From Epiperipatus broadwayi (taxonomy: Eukaryota; Onychophora; Udeonychophora; Euonychophora; Peripatidae): 64,000 bases of DNA. A program made the position numbers and the translations under genes. Position 1 is the stretch's first letter, and the number at the start of each line of letters is the position of its first letter. Location of the stretch: positions 9,381,194-9,445,193 of the forward strand of contig JAQFVV010012420.1 of NCBI GenBank assembly GCA_028023455.1, read 5' to 3'. The notes under the pieces are model-generated. The model had not been told where the DNA came from and did no database searches. It saw nothing but the letters and a program-made list of their open reading frames with translations. Shown here piece by piece: positions 21,201-36,200 of this stretch.

Positions 21201-24200
21201 AAACTTGATTATCAGAGGCAAGTATGTTCTCATGATGAAATGTACTCTTGGGAAAAGTAATTCCTGCATATACAGTAAGTTAGTAAGTTTTAGAAAGCGT
21301 GGGATACCCCATCTTCAAAGCTTGTTTTTAGCAGCATGATATATTCGAGATATAACAACTCACACTTTCATTAATCTTAAAATTTCGAATGTAAAGTGTC
21401 AGAAAGCTGACCTCTGTCATTCCATTCTTTATGGTATTACTTTTCAGTAGAAAAGAGATTGAAACAAATATCAGGATTGAATGACTGCTATATAATATGA
21501 TTTTGTAAATCTATTAGAGGATAATAATAAAAATTTTAATTAATATAAAATAATGTAAAGTTTTATCCTAAAAAAAATACTGATTTATAAAGAAATTTTC
21601 ACAACCATAAGTCTGCATAAATTAAAAATTTATTCAAGTAACAGTTTTGATATAATTATTATTTTACATAAAACATTTAAAATAAAATAATAAAAAAAGC
21701 ATAATATAATAAATGTTTGAATGACGAGAGAACTTTTTTTTTTTTTTTGGTCACTCTTAGCTACAATATAATTGATTGTGTTCCTTATTTTCTTTAAATA
21801 CAAACTGAAAAAAGCAGTTATGTTGCATTGTTTATATTAATATTATTAAAAACTAATAACATCAATACTGCTAAAATATTGTAAATGAAAATAGATCATT
21901 ACTATTACCATATTATACTTCGAATATAGGCAGCCCCTGAATTTAAACCACAATAGGATTTTACGACCGAAAAATTGGGAGAAAAATTATCCTTAACTTT
22001 AAGCCGCATATATGTACTTAAATGGGAAATTAATATAAATACAATAAACTTACCTAATTTATTGTGAATCTTCATATATATGTGGTATTTTCACTTTCAC
22101 AACCTGAATTCTCATCTTCACTATTCCATCAGGTACATCATCGTCAGGCTCTTTAAATTGCAGTTGAACATTATAATTTCTTTGTCAATTTGCTTTCATG
22201 TAAAAATATATTTTTCTATTAAAATCTGAATTATTCTACAATAGTTTATATTTTTGCAAATATTTTCTGAAAAAAAATTAAGAATATGTAAGAAAAAAAT
22301 CTAAAACATTCGTTTTCACTTTGAAATTCAAAATGAAAACATGAATTATCAACATCAGCAAAATAACATTAAAGGATTCTAAAACATCGGAACTGTCAAA
22401 ATTTTAACAGGCACAGGCTCTTATCATTGTTATATTGATTTGTTAATTGTAAAACTATTTTAAAGTTTATTCGATAAAGTTTTCTTGATAAAATACCAGT
22501 AAAATTGGCAAAATAATGTTAAAACATTCTAAAACATGTTTTCACTTTAAAAATCCAAAGTAAAATATTGGAATTGTCAACATCTGCAAAATAATGTTAA
22601 AACATTTGTTTTCACTTTAAAAATCAAAATATAGACATCGGAATTGTCAAAAATTTTGACAGGCGCACTCTTCTTTAGAGAACAACAATCAATCAGCGGT
22701 TGGAAGGCAGGCTCTTATTTCATTGCTATATTGATTTATTAGTTGTAAAAATATTCTAAAGGTTATTCAGGGTAAACTTTTCTCGATAAAATATAGGTAA
22801 AGTAACATTAAAAGTAGCTGTTTGAGAGATACTTAAAGCTGTTTCTGAGGTTACTTCCCAAAATATTGATTAACTATATCTCTGGGTATTTGGCGCTATA
22901 TTGAATTTTTAAAAAAATTTGAGTCCAATTTTCAAAATAACTTCAGGTTTAGTAATATTAGCGCAAAAGGCTTTACAGTGATAGAAATTATAGAAAAAAA
23001 CTAAGGAAAGAAATAAGGTTAAGATAAGAAGTGATTACTATTAAAAAGGTATGGGAAAAAAGAAATTTAAATATCCGAAAAAATTATTACTTTATTATTT
23101 ATTCATAATTTATCATTAACTTAAGTTTAAAATTACATCTTCATTGATAATTTTTTTGTACTTCTCATAAAGTTTTTATTCAAACCATATATAATACTTC
23201 TTACCTGATATAATTCATAGCTTCAGAACTTGCAAAAGTACTAGCATAAGAATTCTTCATTTTTAGCTTGTACTCCAAAAGTTAAAAATTTCAGGGCATG
23301 TATAAGAAAAAGATTCATCCTAATAAAAAATACAAAATAAATCATTTCCAAAAGATGGATATGCATTTGTAATCATAGCAATTGGTTTCTTGTCTATCAA
23401 TGATAAAATGAGTCTCTCTTTATTTTATATTTTTTGTGTACACCAGTGATGCTATCTTGTTCTATTTATTGTCCCACAAAAGTATAATTTATTTGCATAT
23501 AGCTCATTTGCTAACTGTAGACTTGAAAATAATGTGATGCAAGATGTGCCAAAACTACTGACTCCACAGCATAAGTATCAAGGCATAGGCAGGAATCTGG
23601 ATTTGATTTTTTTTCCTACATACAATTCATGGGGTATGCATAACCATTGCAGCTATCACACACACCACTTGAAACTTCACTATTGGTTTTAAGAGTTTAT
23701 ATTTTCACATGGTACTATTCCCAGTAAATTCTGCGATTGCTTCAACTACAAACTTTCTGTTCATCTGATAATCGGCCTTAAAATTTACATTGCACTGCGC
23801 TATAATAACCTAGTTTTACATATGTTGGGAAATCATTATTTGTTGTATAAACCCACTAATAAATTATTAAACCTTTTGAGAATCATTATGTCTACAAAAT
23901 AAGGTTGCCTCAAACTTGGATCATAGTCCTAAAATTACATTGTATATAAATGACTACTTTCATTATATTTAAAACACAAGTATAATTTATATATTACACG
24001 TGGGTCTCGTTTTATGCTGTAGATATTCCGCAGAAAACCCGCATTAAAAAAAATCGCACAAAAATAGACTTAACTTGAAAAATGGGGGATACGTTCCGTA
24101 ATTTTCAGAAATCACATAAAAGCAAAGCAGCAAGAAAAAATTACTTTAAAATTTGCATAAAAAAATAAGGAAATAAAGTATGACTAATAAAAAATTTCAA

Positions 24201-27200
24201 ATATTTAAAAAAAATTGATACAAGACAAACTTTTTTTATTAACTATAGTATTTAATTTTATTCAAAACAATATGTTTTTATGTGTAATTTATTTTACATT
24301 TTTTTATATATATTTTAATCAATATCGCTATTTGACAATATGCGGTTCGTTTGTGAATTGGTAAGAAAACAGATTCGTTGCAAGCGGAAGTCCAACTAAC
24401 ACCACCTTCAGTCTTGTGCTGTGTTAATGATTTTCTATCAACAATGTAATCCGTGATTAAACTTTGAGACAATGATTTTACTAATTGTTATGAAGCTCGC
24501 GATATCCAGACTGCTATGTCTAGCTGTTAGAGAATGCACTTCCATTAGTGCAACTCTATATATATATATAACACGCTTCTACGAGTGTGTTAATGACTAG
24601 CGGTTAAATTTTCTTTTATACATGTATATATATGGAGAAACTTTGAGACAGAAAAACGTTACAAGTAAAAATATTTAAAAACTTTTAAAGATATGTTCTT
24701 TTTAAGTAAAAATTAAAATGTTCTTAAATATTTTTACTTGTAACTTTTTTCTGTCTAAAAGTTTCTCCATGTACATATGTGTATAAAAGAAAATATAAAC
24801 ACACTTAAAGATACATTCTTTTTAAGTAGAAAATAAAAGTTGTTATAACTTTTCTGTCTAAAAGTTTCTCCATGTATATATGTGTATAAAAGAAAATATA
24901 AACATACACATACATAACACAGATATACAACTACTATTTAGCTCTCGTTGGAATTTAAGAGCTTGTTCATTGCAGCAAACTCAGATTTCAGCATTTTCTG
25001 AGGTTTTTCTTTGTCTCACACATCAACATAAAATGTATGATTAAATGATTATTACTTATCAGAAAATAATAAATTTGACTTCATTTGATAGATATTTTTT
25101 GTTTACTACTGAAATAAATTTTAAATGTTCACATTTTGTTTCTATAAATATTAAAAAAATGTGATTGCAATCCAAACAAAAAGATTATACGTTATCATTT
25201 CTAGAAAGATTATTTTCAGTTTACAAAATCTTTGTTATTTCTGATTATTTTTAAAAATCTAAAAGAATATTTATTTATTTGTTATATCTAATGAAATATG
25301 TTTTAAAAGTTTAAAATTTTTGAATATTTATTGCAATATTTTTATACCTAAGTATAAGTAGATTGTTTACGTAGAAGCTAAGTTTCTAAATAAGTTCAGG
25401 CCATATTCACGTTAGCTGCTAATATAACATTTTTGAAAAAAAAAAAAAGTATTTCAAGTCAAAATAAGTTATTAATATTTTATATTTCTTTATATCTAAT
25501 AAATATAGTGAAATATGAACTTCTTTATCGCATAAAAGAAAACCGCATAAAAAGATATTAAGAAGAAATGTGAATCACATTAAAAAACTCGCATAAAATG
25601 AGACCCGGGTATATACATTTATTAAATAATAAAAAAAATTTAAAATAATACTCAAATAATAAAAAAAATTTAAAATAATAAAAAAATCTAAAAGTGAATG
25701 CATACGTATGTTATGTTGTATTTATTTTCGGGACGAAGGCTTTGAAATTGCAAAATCATCGAAGCATGTTGAATCCACTTCATTACTAATTCTGGCTGTT
25801 AAAAAACTTAGGCCTTTGTTTTCTTCATACAAACTAATAAATTGTGCAGAAAAAAAAATTAAATTATTAGAAATATTAATAAAAAATCGAAAATTTGTCC
25901 AATTTTAACATGCCATAGACCATTTTAAAAAGGAAATTGAACTGCAGTGAATGATGGTATTGGCACATGCATAGTGCATTTGCTTTTCCCGCAATTTTAA
26001 AAAGGAAATAAAATTTTAATTTCAAACAAATGAACGGTAGCTGTGTTCCATTTTGTGAAATAATTAAAAAAGATTTAACATGCTATTCTACACAGGAAAT
26101 GACAGTAATACTATGTTCTTGTATAGTGTAAAGCAAAGATCCACAGAAATAAGATATTAAAATTTTTCGCTTTGAATTTAAGCCGCACTCCTTTTTTAAG
26201 GGTCCAAAATTTAGAAAACAAGTATGGTTTATATTCGAAGTAATACGGTATTATTTAATATTTGCATTAAATAATTGTTTCTAGAAGCTCATGGGGTATT
26301 AATTAGCATATGGGTGACCTTGCATGGGAGTGGTATAATGAAAATTAAAAATTATGCCACAGAAATATTCATTATTGGATAATCTCTAGTCTAATGAGTG
26401 ACTAATACAAATTATTAGTATAAAAAGTGTATTGTTGAATTTTTACTACCAGCAAAATCATTAATCCAGTAAAACCCCAGCATTAGAGATTCCAATGATT
26501 GTAATATTTTTTAAAATATATTCCAAAATAGAATAAAAAATACCTGGTGGTTTTCTGTCTTGTAGATGATAAATGTAGACTGCTGCTTTATTTGTTTGTT
26601 TTTTTTATTTAAAAATTTATCTAAAATTAGAAAAGTGAAAAAAAGCTTAACATTTTTTATTTATTTTGAAAGATTTTAAAAATTAATACCTATCAAAAGT
26701 TAAATATAAAACATTTTTTCATTAAAAAAAACCTTACTTGGTAAGCCATATTGAAAATTTTCAGCTGAAAACTGTATATCTTGATCGTGTAAACAAGTGT
26801 GTTTTTATCATGAAACACTAAGCATTAATATTCTTTGCACAAGTAAATAAAATAATGAGATTGAAAAGATATCACTTGGAGCGCTTTTTGACCAAAATAT
26901 GTCCTACATTTGTGATATGTGTAAATGCTTTTTATATACATATGAGTCTATTCTTACATTTAGACATAGTATATACTTATTTGCCTTTTTTTTTTCCAGG
27001 AGTGATATGTACAATTTTGACACACTATCATCTGGATCACTAAATATAGCTAACTCAGAAAATGAAAATGATTTAATTGGAAATTTTACAACATATGACC
27101 ATTTATTTGAAGGATTAATTGACTGTAATACTTCAGGTGAATATAGGATCTTTTTTCTTTTAATTTTTTTTTGTAGCGTGATTTATAGTCACATTATATG

Positions 27201-30200
27201 TCTTTACTTATTTTTTTCCCCAACATTTTGTGATTATTGTGGCAAGTTTTGTTAGGACTGAGTAAAAAAAGAAAATCATCAATGAACTATATTTTGGGTT
27301 GCATAAATTTGTATTGCTTTTTACTTACATTAAATTTTACACTTTGGGATGCAAATATTTGCAGTTCAAGAATATAGGATTTGCAATAAGATCTTAAAAG
27401 TGAAGCATGGCTGAAGTTAATCAGTTATTAAGAAATTGTGTGCCCTTAATATTTTGATTTTAAATAACTCGCCTGTAGAAATATAAATATTTTTAATTTG
27501 CATTGCACATAATATTGTTATAAATTTTTAAAATGATTTTTTAAATAAAAATTATACAAGTGGTTATTTTATTCAGTCAGCAATTGAAATAACAATTTTG
27601 TAAAAAAAGGTTATATCATAATGGTAAAACTCATTAAAATTTAAATAATCTAACTCTGATTTTAATGTTTTTATCTGGTTTTATTCTCACAAGCTTGAAA
27701 CTAATTTTTGTAACAACAACAAAAAAAAAAAAACTTGAAAGAAATTAAAAATAATTATGAATGCAAATTATCAATTTCTCTGATATAGATTTTTTTTTTT
27801 TTTTTTACAAACTTCTGCTTTTTTTTATTAATGAATATTACTTGAATTTTTTTTTTAGATAGCAAGTTCTCTTTTATATTATATATATAAAGTAGTGAGA
27901 CAATTCTAAATTTTTGATTTATTAAACCAGCTTATTCTAATATAGCCAGGATATATAGTTTTGGATAAAGCATCTAACTAGTACATTGAGCTAGAAGTTA
28001 TCTACAGGCAAACATAGTAGTAGCAGAAGTGATTAATATATGTATATTTTCTGGCTGGTTTCTTTTTATCATTTTGTCTAAATATAAATCCTTATAATAA
28101 TTTTTAAATTTCAATTACTATATTTTTTAGAAAGTAAATGTAATTGAAATTTTCAGTTTGAAAGTCATTCTCAATGATTTTTTTTACTGAAATCAACAAT
28201 TTTATATTGACTCATATCAATTTTTATTAATGCTAAAACATTAATTTATTAAATTTGTTGTATTTAATTAGTCTAATTAGTTTGCACAAATTTTTTTTTT
28301 TTCAATCAGGAAATCCATCTTTCACAGGATTTGATTGGAAAAATACATCAGATGACATGTCACCATCCAGTTTAGCCATAAGTTATACTTTAGGTAATAG
28401 CCTGAATAATCAGGCATCTGGATCAGATACTAAGAAACGAAAACAACCGTCTGATTTTGAATTCTGTTCTAATTGGTAAGTTAATTTTATAGCTGAGGAT
28501 TTTAATAAATTTATAAAATTAATTGTATTTGATGATTATTTTTTATATTGCCTTTTTATTTTATTAAATGATTATGTGCTATATTATTTTTTTCTCCACC
28601 CATTTGGTTGCAGGTGCAATTTTCACAGTAATTTCAATTTACATGATACAAAGATAAAATATTACATGTTGCCAAAAGTTAACACTGAAATGTAATAAAG
28701 TTGAGAAAATATATTATAAAATAAAACAAAGACTTTAATTATTTTTAAAATTATTCACAAATTACGAATTTTGATAGATAAATTTTAAAATAGAAATTTA
28801 TTATTTATAAAAACATAAATAAAATGATATATAAAATATTTTACTTGTTAAATTGCTGATAATTAAAAAACAATGCTACTTGTCCATTTCATTGTTTATA
28901 TAGCACTCTTACATTCCCAAATGATATTTGGAGGGATATTTCATCTCTAATATATATAAAAAACGACTACATATTAATTTGTTCATAAATATTTATCAAG
29001 AAAAACCTCGATAAATTATAATTTTTAAGATTGTGTATACAGTATATCATTACATATGTATGGGCAATAGACTGCTGACTAATTCCATTTTTTTGTTTTC
29101 AAGATAATAGTAATGTAATAATTTTATACTTAAAAATAATTGTAAATTAATACTTTATTTTAGTTTTCATAAATTTTTATATTGTATTAAAAATGAAAAT
29201 TGAAGAAAAAATAGAGTTTACTGTACTCATAACTATCTATTCTTTACCAGAAAGTAAACACAATTTGTCCTTTAAAAATTGAGAGTAAAAAATCTTTAAA
29301 AAAATATATAATATAAGAAAAAAAGGATACAAAGTGATATTGCCATTTGAAAGGATTTTTCAAATTTCCTAAATCACATGAAGTTGAATGTGTAGCCTAT
29401 ACTGTTGTCCATTGTTCAAATTTTGAAATATTTCTGCATTCTTTTATCCTTGGTAGTTGTATTAAATTAACTAAAAGAAACGAGCTATAATTTTATAGTT
29501 AAAAAAATATGATGACATGTAACATGATATATATTATTCATTATGCAGTATTACATAAAATCGTATTAAGTTGAGGCATGTCTTGATAACAGGTGTGGCA
29601 TTTTCTAATATCAAAAATAATTTACTCATGATATTTAAAATGCATAATAAATCTTCCATTATGTATCTTTTCATTATAAATAAGGTATAGCATTTTAATT
29701 GCTTGTATAATAAAAAAAAAAATAACATCACAAAATTTAAAAAGATTGAACAAAAAAATGATGATATAAGGCCTATGAATAAGGTAAAACTTATGATATA
29801 GTTTTTGCTTTAGATTGCTCAGTAATACCCAGTTCTTTAGTCAAATTCATTACAGACTATCACTGCAAAGTTATAATGAAAAAACTGAAATAGATTTTTA
29901 GATGTAGGGATACATCTTAAGAAATGAAAATCAGATTTATTTATGTTATAGTGTTTTCTGTGGCTTATGGATGTGAAAATTGTACACTGAAAGAAGTGTA
30001 GAAAAGATATTAATGCTTTTTAACTGTAGTGCTAATGATTTTGATCAACTTGAATTCTCATTTGAGGTATGCATCCGGTTGAAAATTGTTTTTAGTCATA
30101 TGAGGTAGTATAATTTATTAGAAAGTGTAAAATGCTCAGAAATGTTGATGGGTGAAGAAAACCACCACCAATGGATGAATAGGCTATCAGCACAATAATG

Positions 30201-33200
30201 GACATCTTGTATAAGTCATTCCAGAAAAGTTTTTTGATGATCTCCAGAAACCATTGAAAATTTGATAGCACTTAATTTGTAAGTGCCTATTTGTTTTATA
30301 AATAAGTAAAACATGCTAACTTTATTATTTAGATGGGAAACGTCCTATTTTTGAATATAACAATTCTTTATCAAAAAAAAATCTTTCAATTTCATGATTT
30401 CTGTTTGGAATTTCTTATTAAGATAGTTAAACATACATAAAGCCAGTATGAAATTTCATCAATGGAAGAAAGAATTAGGTTGCATTTTTTCTAAATTAAT
30501 ATAATGTGAGCATGCTAATAGCTCTAAACAAGCTTTTCCGATAAATGATGCAAGAGAAAGCATTTAAAATCTCTATCTAGAATTATCCCTATCCCTAAAC
30601 CGGTTTCGATCTAATGGCTCTTGTCAGTGAGGCACTAGGTTAGCACTTATCTAATACTTAACTATTAAGTAGAAAATCTGAAATTTTCAGACACCTATAT
30701 GTTCTCAAATCCAGCTATCTAACTTAAATGGGTCTGTATAATGTTCAGTTACATCATATATTAATAGTCTTAGCAGTATAACATCGCCAAAGCCTCAAAA
30801 GCAAAACTTTAATAGTAATAAAATCAAATCACGTGATAATTTTGCTTTTGAGGCTTTGGTGATGTTATACTGCTATGACTATTAATATATGATGTAGCTG
30901 AAAATTATTAAGACCCATTTAAGTTAGGTAGCTGGATTTGAAGACATATAGGTATCTGAAAATTTCACATTTTCTACTTAATAGTTAAGTATTAGATAAC
31001 TGCTGGCCTTGAGTTGGTATTTTAGATCTAGTGTATGAATATCCTAGTGCCTCACTGACCAGAGCCATTAGCTTGTAACCAGTTTGAGGATAGGGATAAT
31101 TCTAGATAGAGATTTTAAATGCTTTCTCTTGCGACATTTATCGAAAAAGCTTGTTTAAAGCTATTAGCACGCTCAATATATTATTATCAAGTTAAGTCAC
31201 ATAACACTTGATTTGATGTTATTTCTAGTATTTTTCTAAAGTGGATAGGTAAGATTTTTCAGTAGGGCAAATTTAGTATGTAAGGTTTATTGTGGTTCAA
31301 TAAAGTAAACAAAAAAAGATAAAAGACTATTATTTATTCTTATAGAATATATCACACCACATTTCAACTTTATAATTGTCTTCATTTACCAGTTTTCAAA
31401 GAAAACTTTATAATTGATGTTTGTAACATCCAATCTTAATAATACTTGATAAATTCTTTGTTCATCACTCCTATGTGAAAAAATTGTTTAATACGCTTTT
31501 TTCTAACTCTTATACATTATATGCATGAATATAAAAAACCTTTAACAATCTTTTCCTAATAAAAATACATGTAAACTTGCCCTATTAAATATTATAAAAA
31601 GTTATATGCTGATGAAAGAAAAAAAAGTCATTAATTAATATTCTGTAGTGTAATGTTCATTACACCACTATCACGAAAGATAGGGAATGTTTTCTATTCA
31701 CTTATAACACCTTGTGGAGGGATGTAATCATAAACATAAGATCAAAGACATGAAAAAGATCTATGATATATGTCTTTGATCATCTGTTTATGATTACATC
31801 CCTCCACAAGGTATTAAAACTGGATAGAAAACATTCCCTATCTTGCGTGACAGTGGTGTAATGAATATTACAATATAGAAATATTATTCATTATTGGATA
31901 ATTTCTAATCTAATGGGTGACTAATAAAAATTATTAAAAAAGTCATTGTTTTATGAAAAGTATTTCTTGCTTAATGTCTATATTAATTAACTATTTAACT
32001 CTGGTTTTTTAATTTTTGAATAATATATATATACGTTTGTAGCAAAATAATATATATATATATAGATAAAAATAAAATAATATTAAACAAAATATGACAA
32101 AAAATCTGAAACTCATACCAAAAGGAGAAATTCTGAACCATTTTGTACATATACATGTTACATCAGTTAGTAGGATTAATTGTATCGTGTTCATTCTAAA
32201 AATCTTAATTCAGTAAGAAAGTGAGTTTATTTGTTTTAATATAGAATGCTGTAGCAGACTCCTATTTCTATTATGCAAATGCACACACAAAAAAAAAACA
32301 TTTTATAATCCTTGCCTATATGTATACATATAGCAAGTGAATATTTTTATACCATTCGTGCAAAACATTATAGAATTAACAATTAGATGCATTAAGTCCA
32401 CAATATTAATAGAGAGTAGTTTTTAATTTGTATAATGGAATTTTTTATATTAAAATTTTATAATAAAATTTCTAAGCACTTATGAGAGAGTAATGCTGAT
32501 ATTTTGGCATTTACTGGTTGACAAGTGCTAAATTAATTTTACAAAATCTAATGGACTTTTTCTCTTTAGAAAATTGTCATTTTATATTGCTTACATTTAC
32601 TATAATAAATAATCTTTTAGTCTAGTGTAACTCCAGTATTATTACTATATCCTGTTGATTCTGAGCCTTTCTGAAAAAACAATTGTGCAGAGTTAGTTAT
32701 TAATTAATTATTTCTTTGTTCATTACTTTTTTGTGATTTTAAGGCAACTATATTTTTAATAAACATTGGAAATTCATATATTGCCAAAAGATGTAAGGGG
32801 CTTATAGTTGAAATGAAACAGATTTTTAAAATATATAGGAACTGATTTCGTATCTGGTCTACAATTGTGCAAGTAAATTTCAAAGTTTTATTGAATTTTA
32901 GGATATTATCTTAAATAGTATTAATTAAGTAAATTGTGGCTGCTAGATGCATAAGTATATTAGTGCTTTTTGACAAAGAGTAAAAGCCAGAAATTGGTCT
33001 GAGGATGGAGATATTGTAGCATTATACTATCTGGTATTTTTTTATTACCCAAACTTTCGGTAGACGCTATAAAGAGTTCTGCTCTTAATATGAGACAGAC
33101 ATGATGATACATCAAATTGTTTTTAAGTCCACTTTTTTTTTACAGATTTTATATCTGAAATTTATCAAGCGCATAGTATGTATGTAATTAAATATAAAGG

Positions 33201-36200
33201 TGAAAATTCTTTAGATTTTATATTAATTAATTAACTGTGAAATTTATCAAGTGCATTGTAAATATGTAATTGAATACAAAGATGAAAATCCTTTAGATTT
33301 TATATTAATTGATTAAAAAAAAAATTTTTGTCCTGTGTTACTTCAGTATATAATTAAGTAAAAACAGATTAACTTGTATTATATTTAATATTTGAAAATT
33401 TAGTTGAAGATGTAATTTTAATAATAACTTCAGTTTATATAATATAATTATACTTTCAAGCAAACATAGTAAAATAGAAAATGTAATTTCCAATTCTTTT
33501 ATTTCTAGTAATAAGCATTCTATTGGATATAATCATTATCTACTTAGATTTTATTATCAAATCTTATAAATATGTTTTTTGTTTTTTTTTTAATTTAAAA
33601 ATGTGTGTGGATATTCTTGCCTTAAGAGCAGCCGTCTTATTTCCAAACTCAAATTTCCTTGCAGATTAAACACTATTGTTTAATGGTGCTTGTGAGGAAA
33701 GGATGATTACTTTCTATAGATTGTTACAATCTAACAAAAAAAAAAAAAACAGCTCTTGTAAAATTTATCAAATATTATTTTATAATGTGGGGGACGACGA
33801 CGAATTTTTATATTTTTAAATAAATTTATTATATAAATAAAATGAAAAGTTAATTATTATGACAGTTATGTGTTTAATTACATAATTTAAACATTCTGGA
33901 TTGATTGGGATGGAGGGAGATTACTTGTAGTTTAAATTCCTTTAATAAATATCTTTATTCTTTTTTCTGTATATGTGTATAGTGTAAATCATAATTTAAC
34001 ACTAATAAATTTACATTGGAAGTTGGAAATTATTTTAAAATATTTACAGATTTGAATAAAATCAATAAGAAGATAACCGATAAACTATTAAGAACTGTAA
34101 CAAAGATGGCTGGTACAAAAAAGCCACAATTTACTAGTAAATTTTCTATTGAAACAAGAAAATGCATGAAGATAAGGAATATAAAAAAATTTTTAAATGA
34201 TATATTAAGATGAATTATATATCTAGAGTTTTGCAAAAAGGTATAAAAAGAATAATGATATAAGAAAATATAATTGAATTGGCAAGAAATATATAGAAGA
34301 AAATAAGTCTCAAAAATGTAAGAAAGTATCTTTGATATTGGAATGAAGGTTATTCTGCAATAAGGAAAAAAGATGGAACTATTACTAAAAAGGGAATGAT
34401 ATCAAAATGTGTGGAAGACTTTAAAGAATTACATAGTAATAAAAAACAAGAAAACAAAATATATTCTACAGTTGTTACATTTTCTGAATTGGCCAGCTTT
34501 TTAAAAATGGAGAGATGCAATTAAATCTATGAAGAAAGGAAAAACTCTAGAAAATGGAATTATAATTGCTATCTTAAAAGAAACACATGGAAGAAATAGA
34601 AAAAGTGTTGGCAAAGTTATATGACAAATACCTAAATGATAAAGTGGTATCAAGTGATTGGAAAAATGCAGTAATAATATTGATTTTTAAGAAAGGTGAT
34701 AAAGAAAATATTGGAAATTTAAACTTATTAGTCTTTTATCAGTTCTATACAAAATCATTATCAAGATAATTACAACTTGTGTATAGTGAACTTTGGATTT
34801 TAACTAATCAAAAGAAAAGGCCGAATTTAAAAAATGGTTTTAAAACATCAGTGAATCTTATTGAAGTATTGAGAGAAGTTGTATAGAGGATTAGTGAATA
34901 TGAATTGTCATTATGCTTCGATTTGTAGATTATGGTAAAGTGTTTGATTCAATAAGTATTTCTAAAGTGATTACAGCATTGGAACATCAAAATATAGGCT
35001 CAGAACATTGTCATATTCTGAAAAATATCAAAATGCAACAGCAGTGATAACTAAGAAGTTAGAATTAAGAAAGATGTACAACAGTGATTTTATATCCAAA
35101 AATTGTTGCAGCAGTTTTACAAGAATTATTTGGTGGGTTAAATTGTGAAGTTAAAGGAATAAAAGTTAATGGAAATTATTTAAGTTATTTAGATTTTGAA
35201 GATGATATAACTGTTTTTGCAAATAATGCTTCAGAGCTTTAGAAAATGTTGCAAGAATTATCAGCTGAAAGTAGGACTAAAGTTAAATGCTAAAAGGACT
35301 AAAATAATGTTCAATGAATTTTTGTTTCAGAAGAAAATGAAGATTGTTATTCGTGAATTAAAAGAAGTTAACAATTGGTCAGATTATTAATGCAGTTGGA
35401 AACAATGGATGGAATTTAATCATAGAATTTAACTTGGATGAAATGTTTTTTGGCAAAAATAATGTAATATTAAAAGGAAATATGCTTGTTTGAAATGGAA
35501 GGTTTTTAATAGGTGTGTTGACCACTTGATAATTCGGCACTTAATAGAAGAGTTTGGAGAGATGTATGTTAAAAATATTAAAAAATAATCGAAAACAAAA
35601 TATAGAAAGCAAGAAAACAAACCGGTATACATGACATCATTGAAAGAATTAAGAAACTGAAATGGAGCTGGGCTGGATATATTGCTAGAAAAAATGATAA
35701 TAGGTGGACAGTTGAAATCTTAAATTGGACCCCAGTTTATAAAAAAAACCTTGAAAGAGACCATATGTCAGATGAATGGATAAAATAAGGGAGTTTATTG
35801 ATATGTTTGGAAAAGGAAGGTTAGAGATCAGATCAACTGGATTAAACTTGGAGAAACTATCCTGCTGTGTAGTGATGATATTTTTAGATAAAATTATTAA
35901 AAACAAATATAGGCATTTTAGAAAAGAAAAATTCATTTTTATATCTATGATTACATTAACATTAATAAATGATGAGCTGACAGAAATTTATCAGCCATTG
36001 AAATAACTATGCAAGACAAATTATGATTCAGAGAGCTAGTTGGTAAGTCTTATAAGTTTTTACAGTACTCTCTTTTTGTTTTTATTTAATTTATATCTTT
36101 GATTTTGTTTTATTTTTAAATAATTGCATGCTCAAAACAGTTATTAAGCATATTGTATGACTAATAGGTTATTTAGTGAGAATTCTCTGTTTTTTTTTTT

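Larger units (their letters stand above)
21906..26250. mobile_element. Fossil DNA transposon, about 4.3 kb, pogo/Tigger-like ends
   Basis: The left end TACCATATTATACTTCGAATATA and the reverse complement of the right end TACCGTATTACTTCGAATATA are inverted repeats. Next to the right end a GTGCGGCTTAAATTC-type subterminal block resembles pogo/Tigger-family termini common in invertebrates. The interior contains a tandem duplication (22340-22820), a piggyBac-like fossil (23230-23800) and a second element (23997-25612). No pogo transposase was recognised, so the family assignment rests on the ends alone. Confidence 0.55.
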
